Under the pieces are notes generated by a model, which had not been told where the DNA came from, searched no databases, and worked only from the letters and a program-made list of their open reading frames with translations. Of a DNA stretch of 64,000 bases, positions 55,830 through 63,694 are shown in pieces. The translations under genes were made by a program, and so were the position numbers. Each line of letters begins with the position of its first letter. The first letter of the stretch is position 1. Origin of the DNA: Aquabacterium lacunae (GTDB taxonomy: Bacteria; Pseudomonadota; Gammaproteobacteria; Burkholderiales; Burkholderiaceae_C); the NCBI RefSeq assembly GCF_004310865.1, contig NZ_SIXI01000001.1, positions 682,001 to 746,000 on the forward strand, read 5' to 3'.

Positions 55830-56414
55830 ATGCCTGCCCCTGAGCGACGACGCGCCTTCATCGCCCTGCTGGCCAGCCTCCCGCTGGCCGGATGGGTGGC
55901 GTCTGCGCGGGCGCAATCGGCCCCGCGTGTCAGCATGGAGCTGCAAAACCTGCAGGTGCAGCGCACCGACGAAGCCCTCAGCCTGAGCTACCAGGTGCGG
56001 GTGGATCTGCCCAAAGACCTGGAAGACGCCTTGCTCAAGGGCCTGTCCATCGTGTTCGTGGCACGGGCCAACCTGTACCGCAGCCGCTGGTACTGGACCG
56101 ACAAACCCCGCGTGGAAGCCGAGCGCCGCTGGCGCCTGAGCTACCAGCCCCTCACCCGCCACTGGCGCGTGAACATCGACGGCCTGAGCCGCAGCTACGA
56201 CAGCCTGCGCGAGGCCATGGGCGTGATGCAGCGCGCCGGCCAGTGGCGCCTGATCGAACCCGGCCCTCCGCCCGACGACCGCGAGCACTACCTCGAGTTC
56301 AGCTTCGAACTCGACAAGGACGAACTGCCCCGCCCCCTGCAACTCAGCCTGGGGGGCAGCAGCGACTGGAACCTGGCCGTGCAGCGCCGACTGCCCGTGC
56401 CCCTGAACCGCTGA
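55830..56414 (+). CDS. Exported DUF4390 protein
   Basis: A 194-residue protein with an N-terminal signal (ERRRAFIALLASLPLAGWVASARAQ). The mature part matches the DUF4390 family: LSYQVRVDLPKDLEDALLKG near residue 45 and RYRLSYQ-like segments such as RWRLSYQPLTRHWRV. Its function is unknown. It lies 52 bases after rsmB and directly before the ntrY-like kinase, and may help that sensor in the envelope. Confidence 0.85.
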   Translation: MPAPERRRAFIALLASLPLAGWVASARAQSAPRVSMELQNLQVQRTDEALSLSYQVRVDLPKDLEDALLKGLSIVFVARANLYRSRWYWTDKPRVEAERRWRLSYQPLTRHWRVNIDGLSRSYDSLREAMGVMQRAGQWRLIEPGPPPDDREHYLEFSFELDKDELPRPLQLSLGGSSDWNLAVQRRLPVPLNR

Positions 56415-56447
56415 TTGCCAGCCCCTCGCCTTGCCCCCAGACACCCC

Positions 56448-58742
56448 ATGAGCTCTCGCAACGCCCGCCGCTGGACGGTCATCGTGGCCTCGGTCTTCAT
56501 GGCGGCGGCCGCGCTGGTGCTGGCCTTCATGCTGGTGTTCGCCACCGAGAACCACGAACGCTTCGAGCAGCACTTTGAATGGCTGTACTGGGTGAACGTG
56601 TCACTGGCCGGCCTGCTCACGCTGGTGATCGTGCTGGCCCTGGGGCGGCTGTACCTGCGCATCCGGCGCCGCAAATTCGGCAGCCTGCTGCTGCTCAAGC
56701 TGGTGGGCATCTTCGCCACCGTGGCGGTCATTCCTGGCCTGCTGATTTACGGCGTGTCGTACCAGTTCGTGGCCCGCTCCATCGAGACCTGGTTCGACGT
56801 GCGCGTAGAAGGCGCCCTCGAAGCCGGCCTCAACCTGGGGCGCGGCACGCTCGACACCCTGGCCCGCGACCTGGGCAACAAGACCCAGGTGGTGGCCGAA
56901 CGGCTGGGCACCAACAGCCGCCGCGGCCCCGAAGGCCAGCCCACGGTGCTGGAACTCGAAGAGATCCGCGAGCAACTGGGCGCCGAAAGCGTGTCGATGA
57001 TCGCAGACAACGGCAGCGCCACCAGCGTGGCCGGCACCGCCACCGACCGCAGCCTGACCACCGAGCGCCTGCCCGCCAGCTGGCGCCAGGAAGCGCGCAA
57101 CAAAGGCGTGATGGCCCAGATCGATGGCCTGGAAGACGCCGGCAAGCGCCCACGGGTGGTGGCCCTGGCCTGGCTGCCCGACCGCAGCTTCAGCCTGCAG
57201 GCCAAGGGCTGGTACCTCTATGTGGTGCAGGCCCTGCCGGCCGACCTGGTCGACAACGCCCTGAACGTGCAGACGGCCTACCAGGAATACCAGCAGCGCG
57301 CCCTGGGCCGCCAGGGCCTGCGGCGCATGTACATCGGCACACTCACGCTCACGCTGGTGCTGGCGGTGTTCGCCGCACTGGGCCTGGCTGCATTGCTCGG
57401 CCAGCAACTGGCGCGCCCCCTGCTGCTGCTGGCCGAAGGCGTGGGCGACGTGGCCCGGGGCGACCTCAGCCCCAAGCCCATCTTCGCCTCGAAAGACGAA
57501 CTGGGCGGCCTGACCCGCGATTTCGCCGCCATGGTGCAGCAGCTGGCCGATGCCCGCTCGCGCGCGGCCCGCAGTGCCCGCCAGCTCGACAACGCCCGCG
57601 CCCGCGTGCAAACCATCCTGGACAACCTGAACTCGGGCGTGATCGTGTTCGACGCGCAGGGCCACATCGACACCGTGAACCCCGGCGCCACCCGCATCCT
57701 GCGCGCGCCCTTGTCGGCCTACCGGGGCCAGCCCCTGAGCGCCGTGCCTGGCCTGCAGGACCTGGCCCGCGGCATCAGCGACCGCTTTGCCGTGTACGCC
57801 AGCGACCCCGAGCCCGGCGAGCGCCAGCAGTGGCAGGAATCGTTCGAGCGCCCCACGGCCGACCCCGACATCATGCAGACCCTGCTGGTGCGCGGCGCCG
57901 ACCTGCCCTCGCAGGCCCACCTCATCGTGTTCGACGACATCAGCGAACTGGTGTCGGCTCAGCGTTCGAAAGCCTGGGGCGAAGTGGCCCGCCGCGTGGC
58001 CCACGAGATCAAGAACCCGCTCACGCCCATCCAGCTCTCGGCCGAGCGCCTGCAGATGAAGCTGGAAGACAAGCTGGACGAGGCCTCGCGCGGGCTGCTG
58101 CACCGCAGCGTCAACACCATCGTCAACCAGGTGCAGGCCCTCAAGCGCCTGATCAACGAGTTCCGCGACTTCGCGCGCCTGCCCACCTCGCGCCTGGCCC
58201 CGCTCGACCTGAACGCCCTGGTCCAGGAAGTTCTGGGCCTGTACGGCCAGGCCATCGAAAGCGGCATGCTGCTGGTCAACCTGGAGGCCGACCTGCCGCA
58301 CATCGAAGGTGACGCCACCCTGCTGCGCCAGGTGGTGCACAACCTGCTGCAAAACGCGCTCGATGCCGTGCAGGACGCACCAGCACTGGGCCGAGCCCCC
58401 CAGGTGTCCATGACCACGGCCTGGCGCGGTGCCCACGATGGCAACCCGCCCTCGGTGCGCCTCATCATCCGTGACAACGGCCCGGGTTTCCCGGAAAAAG
58501 TGCTGCAGCGCGCTTTCGAACCCTACGTGACCACCAAGCACAATGGCACAGGCCTGGGACTTGCTGTGGTCAAGAAGATCGCCGACGAACATGGCGCCCT
58601 GATTCGGCTCAGGAACCTGTCAGACTCCGGGAATCCCTCAGCTCCCCCCGGTTCAAAGGGGGCGCAAGTTTCGTTATCATTTTCAAAGCTGTCATCCAAT
58701 CAATCTCAGGGAAGTGCGTTGCTGTCCGAGCCACCTGCCTGA
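56448..58742 (+). CDS. ntrY: NtrY-type sensor histidine kinase
   Basis: A 764-residue membrane kinase. Transmembrane helices lie near residues 8-30, 45-65 and 85-105, with another at about 300-325, and a periplasmic region sits before the last. HAMP follows at about 325-375, then a PAS-like segment. The HisKA box is RRVAHEIKNPLTPIQLSAER, and the HATPase has LLQNALDA and GTGLGLAVVKKIA. The ATG at 56448 is preferred over the in-frame TTG at 56415. The partner is the downstream NtrX-like gene, 15 bases on. Confidence 0.93.
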   Translation: MSSRNARRWTVIVASVFMAAAALVLAFMLVFATENHERFEQHFEWLYWVNVSLAGLLTLVIVLALGRLYLRIRRRKFGSLLLLKLVGIFATVAVIPGLLIYGVSYQFVARSIETWFDVRVEGALEAGLNLGRGTLDTLARDLGNKTQVVAERLGTNSRRGPEGQPTVLELEEIREQLGAESVSMIADNGSATSVAGTATDRSLTTERLPASWRQEARNKGVMAQIDGLEDAGKRPRVVALAWLPDRSFSLQAKGWYLYVVQALPADLVDNALNVQTAYQEYQQRALGRQGLRRMYIGTLTLTLVLAVFAALGLAALLGQQLARPLLLLAEGVGDVARGDLSPKPIFASKDELGGLTRDFAAMVQQLADARSRAARSARQLDNARARVQTILDNLNSGVIVFDAQGHIDTVNPGATRILRAPLSAYRGQPLSAVPGLQDLARGISDRFAVYASDPEPGERQQWQESFERPTADPDIMQTLLVRGADLPSQAHLIVFDDISELVSAQRSKAWGEVARRVAHEIKNPLTPIQLSAERLQMKLEDKLDEASRGLLHRSVNTIVNQVQALKRLINEFRDFARLPTSRLAPLDLNALVQEVLGLYGQAIESGMLLVNLEADLPHIEGDATLLRQVVHNLLQNALDAVQDAPALGRAPQVSMTTAWRGAHDGNPPSVRLIIRDNGPGFPEKVLQRAFEPYVTTKHNGTGLGLAVVKKIADEHGALIRLRNLSDSGNPSAPPGSKGAQVSLSFSKLSSNQSQGSALLSEPPA

Positions 58743-58757
58743 GGTCCATCAGAATTC

Positions 58758-59681
58758 ATGGCCACCATCCTTGTAGTTGACGACGAACTCGGCATCCGGG
58801 CGCTGTTGTCAGACATCCTGACCGACGAAGGTCACACCGTAGAACTTGCCGAAAACGCTGCGCAGGCCCGTGCCATGCGTGAGCAGTGCAAGCCCGATCT
58901 CGTGCTGCTGGACATCTGGATGCCTGATGTGGACGGTGTCACCCTGCTCAAGGAGTGGGGTGCCAATGGTCAACTCACCATGCCGGTGATCATGATGTCG
59001 GGCCACGGCACCATCGACACGGCCGTGGAGGCCACCAAGGTGGGCGCCCAGTCGTTCCTTGAAAAGCCGATCACCATGCAGAAACTGCTGCGCTCGGTGG
59101 ATCAGGCCCTGGCCAAGCCCGCCCCTGCGGCACCGCCCCCCGCCGTGCGCCCTGTGGCGCTGGGCAGCAGCCACATGGCCAATGTCACCCCGATCACTGC
59201 CGCGCCGTCGTACGCCGCAGCACCGCAACTGGTCGCCATTCGGGGCGGCGAGTCGCTGGGCGGACACATGAACGGCATGGGTGGCTCGCACATGAGCACC
59301 CACATGGGTCACCACATGGGCAGTCCCATGGGCAACCATGCCGGCAGCCACATGGGCGGCATGGGCGGCATGGGCGCACCCGGCACGGGTCACCTGAGCA
59401 GCCACATGAACGGACACCTCAATGGCCACATGGGCGCACACCATGGGGTGGGCGGCAGCACCGGAGTGCTCTCGCACGAGCAGCTGTTCGAACTGGACCG
59501 CCCCCTGCGGGAAGCCCGCGACGACTTCGAGCGCGCCTACTTCGAGTTCCACCTGGCCCGTGAAGGCGGCTCCATGACCCGCGTGGCCGAGAAAACCGGC
59601 CTGGAGCGCACCCACCTGTACAGAAAGCTCAAACAATTGGGCGTCGATTTGTCGCGCAACCGCAAAACGGCTGCAAATTGA
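58758..59681 (+). CDS. NtrX-like response regulator lacking AAA+ domain
   Basis: A 307-residue regulator. Residues 1-120 are a receiver domain with the phosphoacceptor Asp52 (LLDIWMPDVDG). Residues about 168-231 form a linker with 13 His and 11 Met among glycines, including seven His-Met pairs. About residues 265-300 form a Fis-type helix-turn-helix (VAEKTGLERTHLYRKLKQLG). The sigma-54 AAA+ ATPase of true NtrX is missing, with no frameshift or remnant. It therefore cannot activate sigma-54 by itself. The linker looks metal-binding. Confidence 0.9.
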   Translation: MATILVVDDELGIRALLSDILTDEGHTVELAENAAQARAMREQCKPDLVLLDIWMPDVDGVTLLKEWGANGQLTMPVIMMSGHGTIDTAVEATKVGAQSFLEKPITMQKLLRSVDQALAKPAPAAPPPAVRPVALGSSHMANVTPITAAPSYAAAPQLVAIRGGESLGGHMNGMGGSHMSTHMGHHMGSPMGNHAGSHMGGMGGMGAPGTGHLSSHMNGHLNGHMGAHHGVGGSTGVLSHEQLFELDRPLREARDDFERAYFEFHLAREGGSMTRVAEKTGLERTHLYRKLKQLGVDLSRNRKTAAN

Positions 59682-59683
59682 TG

Positions 59684-59689
59684 TATAGT
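59684..59689 (+). promoter_or_regulatory. Candidate -10 box for tRNA-Phe
   Basis: TATAGT lies 45 bases before the tRNA, directly after the regulator stop codon. No convincing -35 element was found at a normal distance. Confidence 0.35.
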
Positions 59690-59733
59690 CTAGATCTTCG
59701 CTGATCGCTGCAACGCAGAAATCAACGAAGCAA

Positions 59734-59809
59734 GGCCTGGTAGCTCAGTTGGTAGAGCAGCGGATTGAAAATCCGCGTGTCGGTGGTTCGATTCCGCCCC
59801 AGGCCACCA
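59734..59809 (+). tRNA. tRNA-Phe (anticodon GAA)
   Basis: The 76-base cloverleaf is complete. The acceptor stem GGCCTGG pairs with CCAGGCC, the anticodon stem GCGGA/TCCGC holds the loop TTGAAAA with anticodon GAA, and the T-loop reads GGTTCGATTCC. The CCA end is encoded (59807-59809). It is followed by an integrase gene on the same strand and is the likely integration target. Confidence 0.97.
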
Positions 59810-59841
59810 GATCCAAGCCCTTGAGAAATCAAGCGCTTACG

Positions 59842-59872
59842 AAAGGCGGCCACACAGTGGTCGCCTTTTTTC
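59842..59872 (+). terminator. Rho-independent terminator after tRNA-Phe
   Basis: AAAGGCGGCCAC pairs with GTGGTCGCCTTT around an ACA loop, with a T-run. It lies 33 bases beyond the tRNA. Confidence 0.88.
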
Positions 59873-59892
59873 TTTGGGTCTCACCCCGCTGT

Positions 59893-59914
59893 CTGACGTT
59901 TTTCTGACGTTTTT
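59893..59914. repeat. 11-bp direct repeat upstream of integrase
   Basis: CTGACGTTTTT occurs twice head to tail with no spacer. The 11-base period places both copies on the same helix face, so it may be a protein-binding site such as an integrase arm site. Confidence 0.8.
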
Positions 59915-60017
59915 GACCGGCGGCACCCCAAAGACACTCAGATCGTGCCCCCTCATGCTGGGTGCCACGCAAGGTGTCATGCACCTTCGGGTCTGTTTGG
60001 GCGCAAAGAGCTATACG

Positions 60018-60041
60018 CAACTCCACTACCGGAGTTGTTTT
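60018..60041 (+). terminator. Stem-loop with T-run before integrase
   Basis: CAACTCC (60018-60024) pairs with GGAGTTG (60031-60037) around ACTACC, followed by TTTT. It resembles a small terminator or attenuator 110 bases before the integrase start. Confidence 0.45.
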
Positions 60042-60067
60042 GTGTTCCCTGCACCTTTTGCCCCAAT

Positions 60068-60100
60068 CTGCGCAACCTGCGCAACCTGCGCAACCTGCGC
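60068..60100. repeat. 9-bp tandem repeat upstream of integrase
   Basis: CTGCGCAAC is repeated three times without spacers, then CTGCGC. It ends 50 bases before the integrase start codon. It could bind a protein or be a slippage product. Confidence 0.88.
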
Positions 60101-60150
60101 CCCGCTCGACCTGAGCGCCTTGAGCGTCCTCCTCACCCGCAGGAGGCTCC

Positions 60151-61506
60151 ATGGCTAAGCCCTACCTTGAACCCCGCACCCAGGCGTGGAGCTTTCGCCT
60201 GCGCATTCGAGGCGAAGACATCTACCGCACCGGCTTCAAATCAGAAGCCCTTGCACGCAAGGCCTTGCTTGAGCTCACACAGTGCCTGAAAGCTCCTGGT
60301 CGCCCCGCCCTGGCAGGCCCCTGGAAAACCACCCTCGCCCAAGCCCTGCTCGACTACGCCTGCGAGCGCTTGCCCTCGCTCAAAAGCGGCGAACAAGAAG
60401 CACGGCGCATCAACCGCTTCCTGAGGCACGCCAACACCCCGCTGCTGGCCCTGCAGCCGGTCACGCCCAATGCCTGCGACGCCCGCAGCAATGAGTCCCA
60501 GTCCGTCTACTGGCGCGTCGCCTGTGTGCCCCCCGATCCCGAACGCCGCATCCCCAACGGTCTGCACAAGCACCGACAAGCCCAACAACAAAACAGCGCC
60601 GCCAGCGAGCTCCTGCGCGCCCAACTGGCCAATAGCAAAGTGGCCGACATCACCAGCCACACCATCCAGCAACTCATCGATGCCGTCGTCTCCGAAGGCG
60701 CCAGCGCATCGACCGTGCGACTGGAACACGCCATCTTGCGCCAGTTCTTCAACTACGCGCGCGACACCTGGCACTGGAAATTTGAAGTTGGCAACCCCGC
60801 CACCGGACGCAAGCTGCCCACGGTGGACAACGCGCGCGACCGTGTGCTGACCAACAAGGAATGGCATCGACTGTGCGAAGCACTGAAGGCCACACGCAAC
60901 CCTTATGTGCCTCTGGCCCTGGGCCTGCTGCTGGAGTCGGCCATGCGCTGCTCGGAAGCGCTGGTGCGCATCGCCTGGAAGGATTTCGATGAAAGCCAGT
61001 GCCTGCTGCACCTGCGCGCGGCCAAAGCCGGCAAACGCTCGGTGCCGCTGAGCCCCGGCGCCATGGTCGTGATGCGGCAGCTTTGGCACCACGCACGCGC
61101 TGTCGGGCCCGTCTCTCCCGACAGCCCGGTGTTCAATTTGAGCTACGAAGCCTTGAAGGCCGCCTGGCAGCGCGCCTGCGAGCGCGCCGATGTGCATGGC
61201 GTGCGCCTGCACGACCTCAGGCACACCAGTGCCACCCGGTTCGCGCTGGAGCTGCACGGCAACATGCCCGCCCTGAAAGTGATCACCGGCCACAAGACCG
61301 ACTCGCAGCTGCTGCGGTACGTGAACATCAATGCGGGCGACGTGTCTCGACTGCTGCATAGGCGCCCGCTGGATCACGATGACGCCCCGGCGGGCTTGCG
61401 GGTGATCCGGGCCGAACAAGTCTGGACACTGCCCAACGCACCGGCACCGGAGCTTGACGACTTGCCAAGCAACGTGATCGCCCTGGCCAGCCGACAGCGG
61501 CGCTGA
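60151..61506 (+). CDS. int: Tyrosine site-specific integrase
   Basis: A 451-residue phage-type integrase. It has an N-terminal arm-binding part, a core-binding SAM-like domain (about residues 145-220) and a C-terminal catalytic domain. The catalytic residues are Arg266 (SAMRCSEAL), Lys in AAKAGKRS, His354 and Arg357 (HDLRH), His381 (ITGHK) and the nucleophile Tyr390. About 45 residues after the tyrosine form an extra tail. AGGAGGCTCC before the ATG is a strong binding site. It reads away from the tRNA, as is usual for tRNA-targeting islands. Confidence 0.93.
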   Translation: MAKPYLEPRTQAWSFRLRIRGEDIYRTGFKSEALARKALLELTQCLKAPGRPALAGPWKTTLAQALLDYACERLPSLKSGEQEARRINRFLRHANTPLLALQPVTPNACDARSNESQSVYWRVACVPPDPERRIPNGLHKHRQAQQQNSAASELLRAQLANSKVADITSHTIQQLIDAVVSEGASASTVRLEHAILRQFFNYARDTWHWKFEVGNPATGRKLPTVDNARDRVLTNKEWHRLCEALKATRNPYVPLALGLLLESAMRCSEALVRIAWKDFDESQCLLHLRAAKAGKRSVPLSPGAMVVMRQLWHHARAVGPVSPDSPVFNLSYEALKAAWQRACERADVHGVRLHDLRHTSATRFALELHGNMPALKVITGHKTDSQLLRYVNINAGDVSRLLHRRPLDHDDAPAGLRVIRAEQVWTLPNAPAPELDDLPSNVIALASRQRR

Positions 61507-61541
61507 GGGCAGACGCACTCCATCAGAGGCAGGCCTGACGA

Positions 61542-61585
61542 GATGAGTTCGCGATGAGTTCGCGACGAATTCGCGCTGACTGCGC
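61542..61585. repeat. 11-bp direct repeats downstream of integrase
   Basis: Two exact copies of GATGAGTTCGC (61542-61563) are followed by GACGAATTCGC and a weak fourth unit, GCTGACTGCGC, all in phase. They lie between the integrase stop and the HNH gene. They are candidates for binding sites of an excisionase, integrase or replication protein. Confidence 0.85.
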
Positions 61586-61674
61586 AAGGCCTGCGTATCG
61601 CTTCACTCACCGGGCGTGCACCCGGAGCAACCGCTCGAGCCCCATCCACGCCCGGTTCAGACCCCGCACACATC

Positions 61675-62355
61675 ATGCAAAAGAAGTTCTCGCCCGATTC
61701 ATTCATCGGCATGCACGCATCGCATTGCTTTTGCCCGTCATGGCTCAGCCGCACAGGAACTGGTTACCCCTATCTGTCAGGCTCCGGCAACATCGGCATG
61801 GTCCCTGCCCACAGGGCTGCATTTCAACTGTTTCTGGGCTTGCTCGAGCCCGGTCAGATGGTGCTGCATCGGTGTGGTGACCCCGGCTGCATCAACTTGT
61901 GGCACCTGTACATCGGAAACAGCCAACAAAACTCCCGAGACCGGATCCTGCACAGGGATGCCCAAACACGGTGGGGGCCCCTTGCACTGCATTACCACTC
62001 AGAAGCGGGCCTTCATGTGTCGATGCGGCAGCCTTTGGCCATCAGCTGGCATGTCTGCCGTGTGGCCGACAGATTTGAGGGCTTCGATCCGTCGCAGTGT
62101 TTCACGCCGAACTGGCTGCAGCTGACGTCAGACGGGTACCTTCAACTGCCGCGAACGAACGCACTGGGTGTTTTGGCTGGCGCTCATCGCCTGGCCTATT
62201 CCATGTATGTGGGGCGATTGAGCAAATACGACGTGGTCGAGCAAAAGTGCGGCAACCAGCTGTGCATCTGCCCATTTCATCTGAGCATCACAGGCCGCAT
62301 CAGCCAGCTGGATTGGGAACAGCGTTACGACGGGCGTTTCAAGAAAATCGTCTGA
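61675..62355 (+). CDS. Tandem double HNH-like nuclease protein
   Basis: A 226-residue protein with two copies of an HNH-type zinc module exactly 125 residues apart. Copy one has AHR (His46), then VLHRCGDPGCINLWHLYIGN with His65, Cys67, Cys72 and His77. Copy two has AHR (His171), then KCGNQLCICPFHLSITG with Cys192, Cys197 and His202. The His65 counterpart in copy two is Gln190, so copy two probably binds zinc but does not cut. The fold resembles phage and homing HNH endonucleases. The target is unknown. Confidence 0.75.
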   Translation: MQKKFSPDSFIGMHASHCFCPSWLSRTGTGYPYLSGSGNIGMVPAHRAAFQLFLGLLEPGQMVLHRCGDPGCINLWHLYIGNSQQNSRDRILHRDAQTRWGPLALHYHSEAGLHVSMRQPLAISWHVCRVADRFEGFDPSQCFTPNWLQLTSDGYLQLPRTNALGVLAGAHRLAYSMYVGRLSKYDVVEQKCGNQLCICPFHLSITGRISQLDWEQRYDGRFKKIV

Positions 62356-62375
62356 CTGCAGGGCGATTGCATGGC

Positions 62376-62397
62376 GCACAGCACACTGCTGCTGTGC
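62376..62397. repeat. Inverted repeat
   Basis: GCACAGCA and TGCTGTGC form a perfect 8-bp stem with a CACTGC loop. It is the first of a cluster upstream of the HUH Rep gene. Confidence 0.75.
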
Positions 62398-62499
62398 CTG
62401 CAGCAGATATTTGTAAAGACGGGCCGCGTTTTGGCGCCCTCTCGCTATACAGGTCATGCGAGATTGCGCCCCTCACCTCACTGAGGCCACTTGGCCCCA

Positions 62500-62526
62500 C
62501 TCCATCTGCCAAACGGCCAGATGGAG
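62500..62526. repeat. Inverted repeat
   Basis: CTCCATCTG (62500-62508) and CAGATGGAG (62518-62526) are perfect 9-bp arms around nine bases. The loop CCAAACGGC can add two more pairs. A candidate nicking hairpin. Confidence 0.85.
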
Positions 62527-62569
62527 AGCTTGCTGCCGATCATCGGTGACATCCGTCAGATTGCCGCAT

Positions 62570-62593
62570 GGGAATGGTTTTCACACCATTCCC
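62570..62593. repeat. Inverted repeat
   Basis: GGGAATGG and CCATTCCC form a perfect 8-bp stem with the loop TTTTCACA. It lies 44 bases after the preceding inverted repeat. Confidence 0.85.
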
Positions 62594-62913
62594 TTGACTA
62601 CTCGCGCGCAAAAACACCGCCGCCTGATGACATTCAAAGCCTGCCTGGATCGAAGAAAACGATCAGCGAATGTCGTCACGAGAGCCGCTTGCAACCCTGC
62701 TCGATGTTGGGCAGCCAGGTGTCATTCACACGCGCGCCGCGCACGACATCACTTGCTTGGACTTTCTGAATCCCATTTTCTCGGCTCGAAATCGCACGCC
62801 GGCATTCCACAAACCACTCACGGTGCCGGCAGTGGTGAATTGCGAGTTGAAGAGCGAGCGTGCAGCCGCAGGCTCGTTCCAACCTACTCGAATACCCGAA
62901 TCGGACTGTCAAC

Positions 62914-63636
62914 ATGACCAAAGAAAAAAATCCCCCTGCTCATGGCAGCAAAGAATTTCTTGAGCTTGTCAACAAGAACGAATCAAGTCAGAAAATCAGC
63001 CGGATCAAGAACATGCAAGCCAAGCTGAGAGCTGTGACGAAGCAGCATTTCCGCATTGCAAAAGAACAGCGTCTTTCGGCCTTGGCCCTCACCCTCACCC
63101 TTCGAAAAGGTGAAAACCCTCAAGGCAAGCAGATTTCGCAATTCATGGACAGATTGCGAAAGCACTTCAAAGGTCATGTCCCTGTGCTGCCCTACACGTG
63201 GGTTCTGGAAAAAGGTGGGCAGTTCCATTACCACCTGACGGTGTGGTTGCCTCGCGGCAAGAAGATCTCTCACGCGGACCTCGAACGCTGGTGGCCCCAC
63301 GGTTTCACGCACACCGAGATGTGCCGCGACCCTGAGGGTTGGACCCGTTACATGCGCAAATCGCCCACCAAAGATGACCTGCCCAAAGGCATGCGCGCCT
63401 ATGGCTACGGCGGCATGGACCCAGATGCCAAGGTGGCGGTTCATGACCAATGCCTGCCGCAATGGGTCAAGAAAATGGCCCCCTTCTTGAGCAGCCTTCG
63501 GCGGTGCCCCGGCGGTTACATCGACACGATGAACGGTGTGATCTACCAATGCCCCGTGATGTGGACAAGCAAAGGATTTGTCGCCAAATTCTCAGAACCA
63601 ATGCGTGCGCCGGCGCCATTGCCTGTCACCGCGTGA
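62914..63636 (+). CDS. HUH replication-initiator-like protein
   Basis: A 240-residue protein with the three motifs of rolling-circle HUH endonucleases: motif 1 ALALTLTLRKG near residue 52, the metal-binding His105-Tyr106-His107 (QFHYHLTVWLP), and motif 3 Tyr146-x-x-Lys149 (TRYMRKSPTK), where Tyr146 would be the nicking residue. The layout resembles the ORF2/G2P-like Rep proteins of filamentous phages and small plasmids. The ATG at 62914 is chosen over the GTG at 62860. No ssDNA-phage structural genes are seen before the window ends. Confidence 0.72.
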   Translation: MTKEKNPPAHGSKEFLELVNKNESSQKISRIKNMQAKLRAVTKQHFRIAKEQRLSALALTLTLRKGENPQGKQISQFMDRLRKHFKGHVPVLPYTWVLEKGGQFHYHLTVWLPRGKKISHADLERWWPHGFTHTEMCRDPEGWTRYMRKSPTKDDLPKGMRAYGYGGMDPDAKVAVHDQCLPQWVKKMAPFLSSLRRCPGGYIDTMNGVIYQCPVMWTSKGFVAKFSEPMRAPAPLPVTA

Positions 63637-63694
63637 TTGGAGCGCTTGCTGTTGCACAGACCTCGCCTTTGCCAGATGAATCATGCCGGGCTCA

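Larger units (their letters stand above)
59810..60150. other. tRNA-Phe to integrase intergenic region
   Basis: This 341-base stretch contains the tRNA terminator, an exact 11-bp direct repeat, a stem-loop CAACTCC-ACTACC-GGAGTTG followed by TTTT (60018-60041), and a 9-bp tandem repeat. No convincing gene was found. The left attachment site should lie at its start. Confidence 0.6.
62356..62913. other. Hairpin-rich gap before HUH Rep gene
   Basis: No convincing gene was found in these 558 bases. A weak 82-codon frame from 62521 lacks a binding site. The stretch contains at least four inverted repeats: 62376-62397 (8-bp arms), 62500-62526 (9-bp arms), 62570-62593 (8-bp arms) and 62648-62664 (5-bp arms). 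It may hold the replication origin of the element. Confidence 0.55.

Noticed and set aside
58758-59681. Frameshifted remnant of a full NtrX
   Set aside because: The reading frame is continuous, the linker is low-complexity, and no AAA+ motif (GESGTGKE or GAFTGA) appears in any frame.
59785-59809. Second copy of the tRNA-Phe 3' end marking the other island boundary
   Set aside because: No repeat of the T-arm and acceptor sequence was found between 59810 and 64000, so no right attachment site is claimed.
60068-60100. CRISPR-like array
   Set aside because: Units are only 9 bases, have no spacers, and no cas genes are present. The 11-bp array at 61542 is excluded for the same reasons.
62456-62917. 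Small frames before the HUH Rep gene (153, 92 and 97 codons)
   Set aside because: They overlap one another, lack binding sites, and run through the inverted repeats; none has a recognisable product.
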